DNA from: Brevibacillus brevis
GTDB taxonomy: Bacteria > Bacillota > Bacilli > Brevibacillales > Brevibacillaceae
Assembly: GCF_031583145.1 (NCBI RefSeq)
Contig: NZ_CP134050.1
Span: forward strand, 6,083,001 to 6,147,000
Reading direction: 5' to 3'
DNA: 64,000 nucleotides
Under the pieces are notes generated by a model. That model was given only the letters and a program-made list of their open reading frames with translations. It was not told the origin of the DNA and did no database searches. Of this stretch, positions 43,792-53,366 are shown in pieces (positions within the stretch are counted from its first letter, which is position 1; every line of letters starts with the position of its first letter). The position numbers and the translations under genes were made by a program.

Positions 43792-43995
43792 TTATTCCTG
43801 CTCTTCCCCATGGCTCAGGATCTTTTTCAGCTTTCGTTCAAACTCCAGACGCGGGAGCATCACGCTATGGTCGCATCCGGTGCATTTGATCCGTATGTCC
43901 ATCCCCATGCGGATCACCTTCCAGGCGTTTGTCCCGCACGGATGCGGCTTTTTCATTTGAACGACATCCCCCAACCCAAACTGTTTCCGTTCCAT
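43792..43995 (-). CDS. DUF951 protein
   Basis: The 67-residue protein (FGLGDVVQMKKPHPCGTNAW, DIRIKCTGCDHSVMLPRLEFE) has the strict DUF951 pattern with three cysteines, probably metal- or nucleic-acid-binding. It commonly sits next to ychF/mscS near oriC in Firmicutes. It follows mscS by 18 bases. Confidence 0.9.
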   Translation of the reverse strand: MERKQFGLGDVVQMKKPHPCGTNAWKVIRMGMDIRIKCTGCDHSVMLPRLEFERKLKKILSHGEEQE

Positions 43996-44013
43996 TCTGG
44001 TTTTCTCCTTTCT

Positions 44014-44907
44014 CTACGCTTGCCCTTGCATTTGTCCCTGGCCTTTTCCCTGCATGGCGACAATTTTCGGGTACGGAATTTGAATGCCTCGTTTCGTAAA
44101 CTCCGTCCGGATCATCGCCCGCAGATTCCGATTCACGCCGTGATGTGTATTTGGCCTGCACTCTGCTGTTACCCTCATCGTCACTTCCGACGGACCCAAT
44201 GCCTGCACACCGAGGATCTGCGGCTCAGCCACGATGTCTGTCAGCTCGCTTTGGGCCATCCGCAGCACTTCCCGAAGCACGTCCTCTACCTGCTTCAGAT
44301 CCTCCTCATAGGCTACGGAAACATCTACAACCGCCAGCGTATTTTGCAAAGAGAAGTTGGTCACCTGCGTAATCGTACCATTGGGAAAAATGTGTACCTC
44401 TCCCGTCCAACTGCGGATGCGCGTGATCCGCAGGCCAATTTCCTGAACCGTACCGGTCATGTTGTTGATCGTCACAAAGTCGCCGACAGCGAACTGATCC
44501 TCGAATATGATGAAAAATCCGGTAATCACATCGCGCACCAGGCTCTGCGCTCCAAAGCCGACTGCCAGACCCAGCACCCCCGCGCTGACCAGGACCGGTT
44601 TCAAGTCGATCCCCAGCTGCTGCAGCACCATGAGAATCGCCAGGAAATACAGCGTGTACCGAACGACGTTGTTGACCAGCACACGCATCGTATCGACGCG
44701 GCGCTGATCCATCTGCAGCTTGCTCCCTCTCCGGTGCTGAAATACTTGGGTGACCCCTGCCTGGACTACTGATACCACAATTCGCGAAACTACGATGATC
44801 GCGATAATTTTTAACGCAATCACTCCGATATTCATCCACATGTCGGCGTTCGTTACGTCATTGTAAATTTGTTCATAAAGTGATGAAAAAAAGCCTCCGT
44901 CTTTCAT
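44014..44907 (-). CDS. Small-conductance mechanosensitive channel (MscS family)
   Basis: The 297-residue protein has three N-terminal helices, including the pore helix with VLGLAVGFGAQSLVRDVITGFF, then the cytoplasmic beta domain (VGDFVTINNMTGTVQEIGLRITRIR). It releases solutes on hypo-osmotic shock. Its ATG overlaps the end of the DUF3343 gene. Confidence 0.93.
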   Translation of the reverse strand: MKDGGFFSSLYEQIYNDVTNADMWMNIGVIALKIIAIIVVSRIVVSVVQAGVTQVFQHRRGSKLQMDQRRVDTMRVLVNNVVRYTLYFLAILMVLQQLGIDLKPVLVSAGVLGLAVGFGAQSLVRDVITGFFIIFEDQFAVGDFVTINNMTGTVQEIGLRITRIRSWTGEVHIFPNGTITQVTNFSLQNTLAVVDVSVAYEEDLKQVEDVLREVLRMAQSELTDIVAEPQILGVQALGPSEVTMRVTAECRPNTHHGVNRNLRAMIRTEFTKRGIQIPYPKIVAMQGKGQGQMQGQA

Positions 44908-45185
44908 TCTTCCTGCTCCTTTCTGTTCCCTTTCTCGTCGATTTCCGCATAGCAGTCGGAAAATCGGCGAAAATAGCCGCGAATCATCACTTGCTGTTCG
45001 TCCATGATCGTCTTGGCCTGTGAATAATCAGGCAGTGGAAACTCGATGGAAAGGGCACAGCCTGCCGTTATTTCTTTCGGAGTCGGGCGCGTATCAATCT
45101 CTATATCCGCATACTCCAGCAGCATTTCCGCACGCAAAGCTTGCTGGGTGGAATCAAATGCGATCAGTACCGTCTCTCCTCCCAT
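44904..45185 (-). CDS. DUF3343 protein
   Basis: 93 residues (VLIAFDSTQQALRAEMLLEYADIEIDTRPTP...). DUF3343 proteins are small beta-alpha proteins of unknown role, sometimes linked to selenium or sulfur-carrier genes. First gene of a DUF3343-mscS-DUF951 operon with a 4-base overlap. Confidence 0.85.
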   Translation of the reverse strand: MGGETVLIAFDSTQQALRAEMLLEYADIEIDTRPTPKEITAGCALSIEFPLPDYSQAKTIMDEQQVMIRGYFRRFSDCYAEIDEKGNRKEQEE

Positions 45186-45388
45186 TTTTCTCCCTCCTGC
45201 ATCCTTCTGTGGATGGTTCCATACAAGCTTCTCTTATTGTACCTGTTCACTTATTCTCTTGCCAGCTTCGCAGATTTTTCAAAACCTACGTAACCTTCCC
45301 ATTAGCTGGTATAAAAATGACGTTTCGGTACTATACTGTGAATACTCTTCAAATCTTTTGATTGATGATCGCGAGAGTGGGGGTAGCC

Positions 45389-45985
45389 ATGAATACATTT
45401 GACAATCGCAAGGATAGTTTCTTGCCACCGTTTAAAGTGGAATATCGCAGTGAAAATGCAGATGAACACCTGGCTCTTCACCTTGCTCATCGCTTTCGCC
45501 TAAAGCCGTTTGAAGACGAAATCGTTCTGGTGTGCATTGGGACAGACCGTTCAACCGGCGATGCCCTGGGCCCTCTGGTGGGCAGCAAGCTGCAGGCTCA
45601 TACCTCCCGAATGCTTCAAGTGTACGGGACTTTGGACGATCCTGTCCATGCCATGAACCTGAAGGAAAAGCTGGAATTCATCCAGACCCGCCATCCCAAG
45701 TCTACGGTCATCGCCGTCGACGCCTGTTTGGGCCAGTTCAGCCATGTGGGCAATATCAATGTGATCAACGGGCCGCTAAAGCCGGGAGCCGGCGTGAAAA
45801 AAGAGCTTCCGCCCGTCGGTACCTTTCACATCACCGGCATTGTCAACGTCGGCGGCTTCATGGAGTACTTTGTGCTCCAAAATACTCGTCTGGCCGTCGT
45901 CATGCGCATGGCGGAGATCATCGCTTCCGGATTGTCGAAAGCCGTTTCGTTAGCCTCAGAGGAAAGCCGTCTGGGCAGTGTTTGA
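45389..45985 (+). CDS. yyaC: Sporulation protein YyaC (germination-protease-like)
   Basis: ATG 45389 after GGGGGTAG. The 198-residue protein has the DUF1256/YyaC pattern: LVCIGTDRSTGDALGPLVGS, YGTLDDPVHAMNL, VIAVDACLG and GTFHITGIVNVGG. It resembles the spore protease GPR fold. It is forespore-associated in Bacillus. Its presence shows that the organism is a spore former. Confidence 0.93.
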   Translation: MNTFDNRKDSFLPPFKVEYRSENADEHLALHLAHRFRLKPFEDEIVLVCIGTDRSTGDALGPLVGSKLQAHTSRMLQVYGTLDDPVHAMNLKEKLEFIQTRHPKSTVIAVDACLGQFSHVGNINVINGPLKPGAGVKKELPPVGTFHITGIVNVGGFMEYFVLQNTRLAVVMRMAEIIASGLSKAVSLASEESRLGSV

Positions 45986-46032
45986 ACTTATCTGCCCAGG
46001 TACGTGCCAACTCCTCGTTCCTATAGGTGAAA

Positions 46033-46068
46033 AGACTTGCTCTCCTCCCCCTCTGGGAGAACAAGTCT
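46033..46068 (+). terminator. Terminator of yyaC
   Basis: AGACTTG-TCTCC with GGGAGA-CAAGTCT, then CTTTTTTT. Confidence 0.9.
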
Positions 46069-47250
46069 CTTTTTTTGTTCTTTGAAGATAACCACTCTGT
46101 TGATTGGCCTCCCTACCGAAGATCCAGGCACAACCGATACAGCTGCGGTTCAGCAGCCAGCCTTTCCTACGCACTACGCAGTACCAACCCGACTTACGCT
46201 GCACGTACGCTGCTTCCAAGCCCGAGACCGGGTCGGCTGCTCTTGTACCTGGATTGGTTCGTTACCTGGCCGACTTGTTTGTCAAAGGCTGCCTCGATCA
46301 GTTCAGCCTCGATTTGTCTCCCAAAAACGACAACAAATCGATCAGCCTTTCCCGTTTTTCCGACATCATTCGCTCGAACCTCGACACGTATTGTCCCGAA
46401 AAAATGCAAATAGTGCTCCTGCGAAATTTGTTTTCTCCTCTTTCTGGCGAATGGCTCGTCACACACTCTCTTTCTTCGTTTGCGATCGTGATGGACCGCT
46501 TTCTGTACAATTCTATCCTTTCACGACAACCACGCGATTTTCATCCTCTTTTTCTATCAGCTAAATAGGTGCTCTTTTCGCTTCCCCTTCCCGGATGTCT
46601 TCTTTTCCTGAAAAACGGCTCTTTGGCCCCTTACAATCCGCTTCTGCCTGCCCAATGTCTTTTTACCTATGCGATTCCTGTCGGCAATTGCCAGCCTGTT
46701 TATTCGAGCCGCACCCCCCGCCAATTTTGGTCGTGCAGCTCTTTCCACGACTAGCAGCCTTTTCTGGCAAAACCTTTTCTGGCACAATCTTTTTCACCTG
46801 CAACAATTTATCCAACGCTTCCTCTGTTCTGCCTGTACCCCTTGCTCCTTCGCTTCTCTGGCCCACGAATGATCTGTCGTTCTGCCGACTCTGTTGTCCA
46901 TGAAACAATCAGTTGATCCTTTGCTTACGTACCTCGCTGCGTTAAGAGCCTGCTATCCCCATGCCGATTTTATCGCTTCCTCACTGCCGTTCCAACCGTT
47001 GACGTTTTGCCTACTGCCAGCAGCACGCAGCACATCCCTGATGCCTTGACGTTTTGCTTATTACTAGCTGCAGCTCCAGACGTTTTGCTTACTACCACAG
47101 AACGCCTCTCATTCTCCGACATTTTGCTTACTACAGGCAACACTCCTCTCAGCCCCTGGCGAAATCTTGTTTCGATGCCTTCCCTCAAGCCGGGCTTTTC
47201 CTTTCCTACCGCGATTGCCAAGCACATACCGAGCTCCCTCATCATAAAAA
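46069..47250. other. 1.2 kb gene-poor region with a short scattered repeat
   Basis: No frame here has a ribosome site, sensible composition or a family motif, although several chance frames are open. The sequence is pyrimidine-rich on the plus strand. A degenerate 17-mer, GACGTTTTGCTTACTAC, recurs at 47001, 47048, 47079 and 47118. It may be eroded intergenic DNA. Confidence 0.5.
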
Positions 47251-47274
47251 AGACTCTTCCCCTAGGAAGAGTCT
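47251..47274 (-). terminator. Terminator of the DUF554 gene
   Basis: AGACTCTTCC/GGAAGAGTCT perfect 10-bp stem; T6 on the minus strand. Confidence 0.9.
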
Positions 47275-47283
47275 CGACGTTCC

Positions 47284-48000
47284 TTATGAAAACAGCTTGC
47301 CCAGCCACTCGGTGACGGGAACGCCCAAAGCAGCGATCACCAGAGCAGGCAGCATGTTGGCTACATTGATCTTTTTGAGCTCCAGAACATTGATTCCGAT
47401 CGCAATAATCATCAGGCCACCGACTGCCGTTACCTCCACCAGGATCGCGTCAAGCATGCTTTGGCTGACCACATTGTAAATTTGTGTGGACAGCAAAGCA
47501 ATTAGCCCTTGGTACAGAAACACGGGAATTGCTGAAAACAGCACGCCGATCCCCAACGTGGAAGAAAAGATAATGGCGGAAAAGCCGTCCAATAAAGCCT
47601 TGGTGAACAAAATATCGTGGTTGTTGCGAAGCCCGCTATCCATGGATCCCAAGACACCCATGGCACCAATGCAGTAGACCAGCGTCGTCGTGACAAATCC
47701 GGTAGCAATGCCGCCCTGTTTGCTGCCTCCCACTTTTTTCTCCAGCCATTGACCGAGGCGATTCAGCCCTTTCTCGATCCCGATCACTTCCCCGATGATT
47801 GAGCCCACTACGATACTGATGATCACCAGCAAAAAGTTGTCGGACCCCAAGCCCATTTTGATCCCCAGGAGGATGACAGCCAGTCCGATTCCTTGCATGA
47901 CGGTTTTGCGAACCGATTCGGGAATCCGGCTCAGCAGTCTGCCCAGCAAGGCTCCTGCGATGATGGCTAGCGCATTAACCAGGGTGCCCAGCAAAATCAT
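47284..48000 (-). CDS. DUF554 polytopic membrane protein (YdfK-like)
   Basis: The 238-residue protein has about six to seven helices and begins MILLGTLVNALAIIAGALLGRLL. GSIIGEVIGIEKGLNRLGQWLEKK and QGGIATGFVTTTLVYCIGAMGVLGSM are the DUF554 hallmarks. Probable transporter, substrate unknown. It is 24 bases after the cysteine desulfurase-like gene. Confidence 0.9.
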   Translation of the reverse strand: MILLGTLVNALAIIAGALLGRLLSRIPESVRKTVMQGIGLAVILLGIKMGLGSDNFLLVIISIVVGSIIGEVIGIEKGLNRLGQWLEKKVGGSKQGGIATGFVTTTLVYCIGAMGVLGSMDSGLRNNHDILFTKALLDGFSAIIFSSTLGIGVLFSAIPVFLYQGLIALLSTQIYNVVSQSMLDAILVEVTAVGGLMIIAIGINVLELKKINVANMLPALVIAALGVPVTEWLGKLFS

Positions 48001-48024
48001 GTGTAAGTTTCCTCCTACGACTCC

Positions 48025-49179
48025 TTACTCAAATGCAGCAGCGATCTCCTGTACTGCTTGAATAAGCGTTTCTACGTCCGCCTCCGTATTGAAAATACCG
48101 TAGCTGACCCGCACGGCTCCTCGCGCTTCCGTACCTGCGGTTTGATGGCCGAGCGGTGTGCAGTGATATCCCGACCGAGTAGCAATTCCGTACTGTTGAT
48201 CAAGAATAAAGGAAACCTCCGATGCGTCAACCCCAGCGATGTTGAACGAAACCACTCCGACCCGCTCAATGTCCACCCCTGGTCCATACACCTCTACCCC
48301 AGAAATTTTTTCAAGGGCGGTGATTGTCCTTTTGACCAGCTCCCACTCGTGTCGACGGATGTTGTCCACGCCCTTTTCCATGACGTACGTGACTCCCGCC
48401 AGCAAGCCCGCCAATCCAACCGTGTTGGCAGTCCCACTCTCGTACCGATCCGGCCTGGTCGTTGGCTGGTCTACCGCTTCCGATTGACTTCCCGTCCCAC
48501 CGTGAATCAACGGTACGAGATCAATATCGTCCCGTACATATAGGGCGCCCGTTCCCTGCGGTCCGTACAATCCCTTGTGACCAGGGAAAGCGAGCATGTC
48601 GATGTTCATTTCTTCCACGTGGATCGGCAATACCCCTGCCGACTGAGAGGCATCGACCAAAAACGCGATCCCGTGCTGCTTGGCCATAGCTCCCAAGTCG
48701 GCAACAGGCAAGATGACCCCTGTCAAATTAGAAGCATGGCTTACGACCAAAAGACGTGTATTCGGCTTGATTGCCTTCTCGAAATCTTCCAAATCAAACA
48801 GATGATTCTCTCTTGGTCCGACGTACGTCACATCAACACCGCTCGTTCTGTGCATGTACTCCAGAGGACGTCTCACGGAATTGTGCTCGATGGACGAGGA
48901 AATGACGTGATCGCCCGGTTTCAGGAATCCTTTGATCGCCTGATTCAGAGCCTGTGTGGCATTCATATAAAAAAAGAGGTTATTCGGGTTTTGAATCCCA
49001 AACAACCGCGATAATTGCACTCGTGCACGAAACACGGTTTTGCTCGCTTTCATCGCCAAAGCATGTCCGCCTCTACCCGGATTGGCTGCAAAATCATCGA
49101 TGACTTCTGCCATCATTTCCTTTACGTTCGGCGGCTTTGGCCAGGTGGAAGCTGCGTTATCCAAATAGATGATCGCCAT
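48025..49179 (-). CDS. Cysteine desulfurase family aminotransferase (class V)
   Basis: The 384-residue PLP enzyme has IIYLDNAASTWPKP, HNSVRRPLEY, the Lys-containing FPGHKGLYGPQGTGALY (PLP Schiff base) and a C-terminal RSGYHCTPLGHQ with a cysteine in the active-site loop position. Related to SufS/IscS, but of the stand-alone cysteine desulfurase family found near parB in Bacillales. Substrate not proven. Confidence 0.88.
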   Translation of the reverse strand: MAIIYLDNAASTWPKPPNVKEMMAEVIDDFAANPGRGGHALAMKASKTVFRARVQLSRLFGIQNPNNLFFYMNATQALNQAIKGFLKPGDHVISSSIEHNSVRRPLEYMHRTSGVDVTYVGPRENHLFDLEDFEKAIKPNTRLLVVSHASNLTGVILPVADLGAMAKQHGIAFLVDASQSAGVLPIHVEEMNIDMLAFPGHKGLYGPQGTGALYVRDDIDLVPLIHGGTGSQSEAVDQPTTRPDRYESGTANTVGLAGLLAGVTYVMEKGVDNIRRHEWELVKRTITALEKISGVEVYGPGVDIERVGVVSFNIAGVDASEVSFILDQQYGIATRSGYHCTPLGHQTAGTEARGAVRVSYGIFNTEADVETLIQAVQEIAAAFE

Positions 49180-49194
49180 AACTACCTCCTGTGA

Positions 49195-50040
49195 TTACGA
49201 TTCCGGTTGCAATAGATCAATAATTCGTTGCAGATCTTCCGGCGAATAAAAATCGATCTCGATTTTTCCGCGTTTGACGCCTTTCTTGATCTTCACCGCT
49301 GTTCCAAATCGGCTGCGCAACCGTTCTTCTATCTCTATCAGCACCGGCTCATGTTTTGCCTGCTTTTTCTTCTTTGTTTCACGTGAAACATTCAGTTGTT
49401 TTACCATTTCTTCCAGCTGGCGAACACTCAAAGCCTTTTCCACAACATCTTTCGCCAATTGGAGCTGTACCTGCTCCTGATTCACCGTCAACAACGCGCG
49501 GGCGTGCCCCATGGAAAGCTCCGCTTGCGACACCATTTTGCGAATCGTATCCGGCAGTTGAAGCAAACGCAGCATGTTGGCTACATGCGGTCGGCTTTTT
49601 CCAATTCGCTGGGCCAGCTGTTCTTGTGTGTACTCGTGATAAGCGATGAGCTTGTCGTACGCTTCCGCCTCTTCCAATGGATTCAGGTTTTCCCGCTGCA
49701 GATTCTCGATCAGAGCGATCTCCATCAACTGCTGATCGGTGTAGGCCTTTACCACGACAGGTACCTGCTTCAACCCGCACAGCTTGGCAGCCCGAAGCCT
49801 TCTCTCCCCTGCAACGAGCTCGTATCCTTTGATGCTTTTCCGAACAATCAGCGGCTGTATGATGCCATGTTCCCGAATCGACTGCGCCAGCTCGTCAATC
49901 GCCGACTGCTCGAATTCTTTGCGGGGCTGATACGGATTGGGACGTATCTCACTGACGGAAACTTCTTTGACTTGTTCCCCTTCTTCAATGAGATTGGAAG
50001 TAATAAGTGCGTTCAGCCCTTTTCCCAAACCTCTGCTCAT
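49195..50040 (-). CDS. parB: Chromosome-partition CTPase ParB (Spo0J)
   Basis: The 281-residue protein begins MSRGLGKGLNALIT; the N-domain has the CTP-binding motifs NPYQPRKEF and VAGERRLRAAKL-GL, with LIENLQRENLNPLEEA, a helix-turn-helix (AQRIGKSRPHVANMLRLLQLP) and a dimerisation tail. It loads on parS as a sliding clamp, recruits SMC and activates ParA. A parS lies inside the gene. ATG overlaps the end of parA. Confidence 0.97.
   Translation of the reverse strand: MSRGLGKGLNALITSNLIEEGEQVKEVSVSEIRPNPYQPRKEFEQSAIDELAQSIREHGIIQPLIVRKSIKGYELVAGERRLRAAKLCGLKQVPVVVKAYTDQQLMEIALIENLQRENLNPLEEAEAYDKLIAYHEYTQEQLAQRIGKSRPHVANMLRLLQLPDTIRKMVSQAELSMGHARALLTVNQEQVQLQLAKDVVEKALSVRQLEEMVKQLNVSRETKKKKQAKHEPVLIEIEERLRSRFGTAVKIKKGVKRGKIEIDFYSPEDLQRIIDLLQPES
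49375..49390. other. parS site inside parB
   Basis: TGTTTCACGTGAAACA, a perfect 16-bp parS palindrome within the parB coding region, as in B. subtilis. Confidence 0.97.
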
Positions 50041-50804
50041 ACCCCTACCACTTCCTTCGCCAAATCGGTATAGACTTCCGCGCCCCTTGAGCGTGGATCG
50101 TACGTGATGATGGCTTGTCCGTGTGATGGCGCTTCACTCAAGCGAACATTCCGAGGAATGATCGTCTTATATACTTTTTCTTGAAAATACTTCTTCACTT
50201 CTTCAATGACCTGGATTCCCAGATTGGTTCGCGCATCCAGCATGGTCAATACGACGCCTTCGATCGCAAGCTGCGAATTGAGGTGTTTTTGTACCAGACG
50301 AATGGTATTGAGCAGCTGGCTCAGCCCCTCCAGCGCATAGTATTCGCACTGGATGGGAATCAGCACGGAATCTGCGGCGGTTAGCGAGTTTACTGTCAAA
50401 ATGCCCAAGGAAGGCGGGCAATCAATAATCACGAAATCGTATTTGTCTTTGACGACTTCCAGAGCCTTTTTCAGGCGAACTTCGCGTGAAATCGTGGGAA
50501 CTAGCTCAATTTCCGCACCCGCCAATTGAATGGTGGCTGGAATAATCATTAAACCTTCAATTTCCGTTGGCAAAGTGGCATCGACGGGGCTGATGTCATT
50601 GATAAGTACATCGTAGATACAATATCGCACATCGGCCTTGTTGACTCCGATCCCGCTGGTTGCATTCCCCTGTGGATCAATGTCCACCAGCAGCACCTTT
50701 TTCCCCAATGCGGCCAGACACGCGCTTAGATTGACGGACGTAGTCGTTTTTCCGACGCCGCCTTTCTGGTTCGCAACCGCAATGATTTTACCCAACTTCT
50801 CCAC
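50037..50804 (-). CDS. parA: ParA/Soj ATPase
   Basis: The 255-residue ATPase has the deviant Walker A KGGVGKTT (14-21), VDIDPQGNATSG and DYVIIDCPP-like FVIIDCPPSLGIL. It works with ParB in origin segregation and, as Soj, controls DnaA activity and sporulation timing. First gene of the parAB operon. Confidence 0.97.
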   Translation of the reverse strand: MEKLGKIIAVANQKGGVGKTTTSVNLSACLAALGKKVLLVDIDPQGNATSGIGVNKADVRYCIYDVLINDISPVDATLPTEIEGLMIIPATIQLAGAEIELVPTISREVRLKKALEVVKDKYDFVIIDCPPSLGILTVNSLTAADSVLIPIQCEYYALEGLSQLLNTIRLVQKHLNSQLAIEGVVLTMLDARTNLGIQVIEEVKKYFQEKVYKTIIPRNVRLSEAPSHGQAIITYDPRSRGAEVYTDLAKEVVGV

Positions 50805-51264
50805 CTCATTTTTTTCGTGTAGGAAAGTTCGAGATCTGCATACATTCTGGTTGTTCTTGTGAAAACTTTCCGGTACGCATGACTGTATATCCTGCTATTC
50901 TCTCAGGCTACACAGTGACAAGTTCTTGACAAGCAAGAACCTGCTGAAAAAACCTGTACGAGCCTTCCTTCTCTAGTAATAACCATGTTACCAGATTTGC
51001 CGCCTTGCCGTACGCTGTTTTTTTAGATTGGTACATTTTCTCCTGATTTTTGTCAAACCCAAACGGCCGCTCCTGTTGGCATAGTGAAAAATGCCTGACA
51101 CCCCTTGTTCTTGCAGAGAGCCTCATCACACGCCATACCTGATTCCAAGCGTTGCCTCTTCATTGCTGTTACCCGTTTCAACTAGCTGTGAATGGGGGGA
51201 ATTTACCAATCCTTTGGACGGTCCTTTTCCTCCCATTCATGACAGTACCGGAATTTGACCAAAA
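50805..51264. other. Intergenic between noc and parA
   Basis: 460 bp with no supported gene. It should contain the parA promoter, but I cannot identify a clear one. Confidence 0.4.
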
Positions 51265-51292
51265 AGAACGGCGGCCCAATCGCCACCGTTCT
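51265..51292 (-). terminator. Terminator of noc
   Basis: AGAACGG-GGC with GCC-CCGTTCT; TTTTTGG follows on the minus strand. Confidence 0.88.
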
Positions 51293-51332
51293 ATCCCCTG
51301 AAGGGTATGAACCGCTTTATTTTCAATTCGAT

Positions 51333-52187
51333 CTACTTGCCTGCTTCCTTGTTTTTTGGAATCCGGATCGTGAACTGATAAAATTCGTCATGGTCCTCTT
51401 CATTCGTTTCTACCGGCAAACCGGTTTGCATGACCATATCGATCGATTGACGGACGGTATTGATCGCGATGCGTGCATCTCTGGAGAACGCCTTCCATCT
51501 AGGCTTGCGCTCTTTCTCCTGCTTCGGATTCTCCTCTGCCTCCAGAAGCTGCTTCACTCTGACCTCGGTCTGCTTTACATTCCAGTCCCGTTCCAGAATT
51601 TCTTGCAGCACTTTCAGCTGCAGTTCGCTTTCTTTCAACGGAATAAGCGCACGCGCGTGGCGTTCCGTCACCTGGCGGGCCAGCAGCGCATCCTGAATTT
51701 CTTGTGGCAAATGAAGCAATCGAAGCTTGTTGGCAATCGTGGATTGTCCTTTGCCTAGTCGCTGTGCCAGACTCTCCTGCGTCAGGTTGTGCAGGTCGAT
51801 CAGCTTTTGGTAGGCTACCGCTTCTTCAATCGCCGTCAAACCTTCCCGCTGCAAGTTCTCAATCAACGCGATCGAGGCGGTCTGCGCATCATTGAACTCC
51901 TTAATGATTGCAGGGATCCGCTCCATGCCCAATTTTTTCGTTGCACGCAAACGCCGCTCCCCTGCGATCAATTCATACTGACCATCCCTCACCCGTACGA
52001 CGATCGGCTGAATCAATCCGTGCGTGCGAATCGTTTGACACAATTCATCAATTTTCTCGTCATCAAAAACCGTACGAGGCTGATACGGGTTCGGAACGAT
52101 CTCCTCCACCGGTATTTGCCTGATCTCTTCGTTGTCTGTCTTATCGGTCAGCCCGAAAATGCGAGAAAATGAATCCTTCACTGCCAT
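51333..52187 (-). CDS. noc: Nucleoid occlusion protein Noc
   Basis: I take ATG 52187 (284 residues, the family length); the frame is open for 86 more codons without a start site. It is a ParB paralogue with a basic, amphipathic N-terminus (MAVKDSFSRIFGLT) for membrane contact, NPYQPRTVFDD, LIAGERRLRATKKL, LIENLQREGLTAIEEA and an HTH QRLGKGQSTIANKLRLL. It spreads from its DNA sites and blocks division over the nucleoid. The position between rsmG and parA is conserved. Confidence 0.95.
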   Translation of the reverse strand: MAVKDSFSRIFGLTDKTDNEEIRQIPVEEIVPNPYQPRTVFDDEKIDELCQTIRTHGLIQPIVVRVRDGQYELIAGERRLRATKKLGMERIPAIIKEFNDAQTASIALIENLQREGLTAIEEAVAYQKLIDLHNLTQESLAQRLGKGQSTIANKLRLLHLPQEIQDALLARQVTERHARALIPLKESELQLKVLQEILERDWNVKQTEVRVKQLLEAEENPKQEKERKPRWKAFSRDARIAINTVRQSIDMVMQTGLPVETNEEDHDEFYQFTIRIPKNKEAGK

Positions 52188-52785
52188 AGAAAATCCCCCA
52201 CTTCTACCCGTACCATCCCTGCTAATTGTTGCTGTTTCATTGGGAAAATTGGGCATCCTTCCTGCTCGTCTGTACCGTGTGCCATTTCGCCAACTCTTTT
52301 GAATGCCGGGTGCTTTTTGCCATTTCCTGAGAACATGAGCAGGTCCCTCTGCTCCTCCATACCGAAGCTTGCCGACTTGTCCACCTACAACGTTCGGATG
52401 TTCAGCCTCCAGACCCTTGCTGTCGTTATTTCCGACTCTTTCCATTCCAAAAACACGAATAGATCCCGCCAGCCTCTTTTCTCGAGAAAACGGGTCTCCG
52501 GTCGGAGCCCCGAGCAGCGATTGATTCGTGCTAACGAAGGATAGAATCCTGCAACTATGCCGATCAAAACAAATCCGAATGCCTATAGCGACTTGTTGGC
52601 AGAAGCTTTCGCAATATCGGTGGCGATAAAAGGTTCCTGCGGCCTACACAAAAAGACGCTGCATGCTCTGTTGCCCGCAGTGGCGAATTCCTTTTGACCT
52701 AAACACGTTCTGTAGTTGCTCCTGCTTACGATTCTTTTACTATTTGGTATTCTGCAAGATTCGTCCAATTCCTGCTAGTGAAAAA
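52188..52785. other. Intergenic upstream of noc, no gene seen
   Basis: About 600 bp carrying the noc promoter region and ending at the second parS. Chance frames only. Confidence 0.4.
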
Positions 52786-52801
52786 CGTTTCACGTGAAAC
52801 A
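52786..52801. other. Second parS site
   Basis: CGTTTCACGTGAAACA matches parS at 15 of 16 positions. It is intergenic between noc and the mgtC remnant, 3.4 kb from the parB-internal site. Confidence 0.88.
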
Positions 52802-53366
52802 TCAGTCGTGATCTTCGTCGTAATAAACCCACCTCCCACGCCCTTTTGGCTGCTCCTCTTCATCCAGGCTTTCGTCGGAGAAATGTGAAATTTTGGTGGC
52901 GTGAAACAGCTTCGGAAACAATCTGTGAAAATCCAAGGTCAAGTAGGCGAAAAATGCGGCGACAATAGCCGTGCGTGATGTACATCCCGGCGCTAAACAT
53001 CAAGCCGATTGCAGAGGCTACCCACATTCCTGCAGCAGTCGTCAATCTTTTGACCGAGCCATTGAACTTGATAATGGCCCCTGCCCCCAAAAAACCCATT
53101 CCCGTCACCACCTGGGCTGCCACCCGGCCCGGGTCATCACTCGCCCCGGTGGAAGGAAATCCGTATATCGATGCGAGTCCAAACAGACACGAGCCAAAAC
53201 AGACAAGGCTGTACGTCCGAAAGCCTGCGCCTCTTCTGCGATTGACGTCTTTGATGAATCTCTCCCGCTCCCATCCCATGATCGCTCCAGCCAAGAAGGC
53301 CAAAAACAAACGAAGCAGAATGGTCGGCAACTCCGGCGGAAAAAAGCTGGCAAGCACGTTCTCCAC
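52802..53366 (-). pseudogene. MgtC/SapB-family membrane protein, frameshifted by a 4-bp duplication
   Basis: From GTG 53366 the frame encodes an MgtC-type protein: PTILLRLFLAFLAGAIMGWE, FGLASIYGF, VVTGMGFLGAGAIIKFNG, AAGMWVASAIGLMFSAGMYI. Near 52975 the sequence ATCACGCACGGC carries CACG twice. Removing one copy restores an in-frame C-terminus (IVAAFFAYLTLDFHRLFPKL, then FHATKISHFSDESLDEEEQP) ending at the TGA 52804-52802. As it stands, translation goes into a different 39-residue tail and stops at 52860. The break falls in the last membrane helix, so the product is probably impaired. A sequencing error cannot be excluded. Confidence 0.8.

Noticed and set aside
46104..46568. 154-residue plus-strand frame in the gene-poor region
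   Set aside because: No ribosome-binding site, no recognisable motif, several overlapping frames of equal length; looks like chance in pyrimidine-rich DNA.
52188..52445. N-terminal extension of Noc by 86 residues
   Set aside because: No ribosome site and no family precedent; ATG 52187 gives the normal length.
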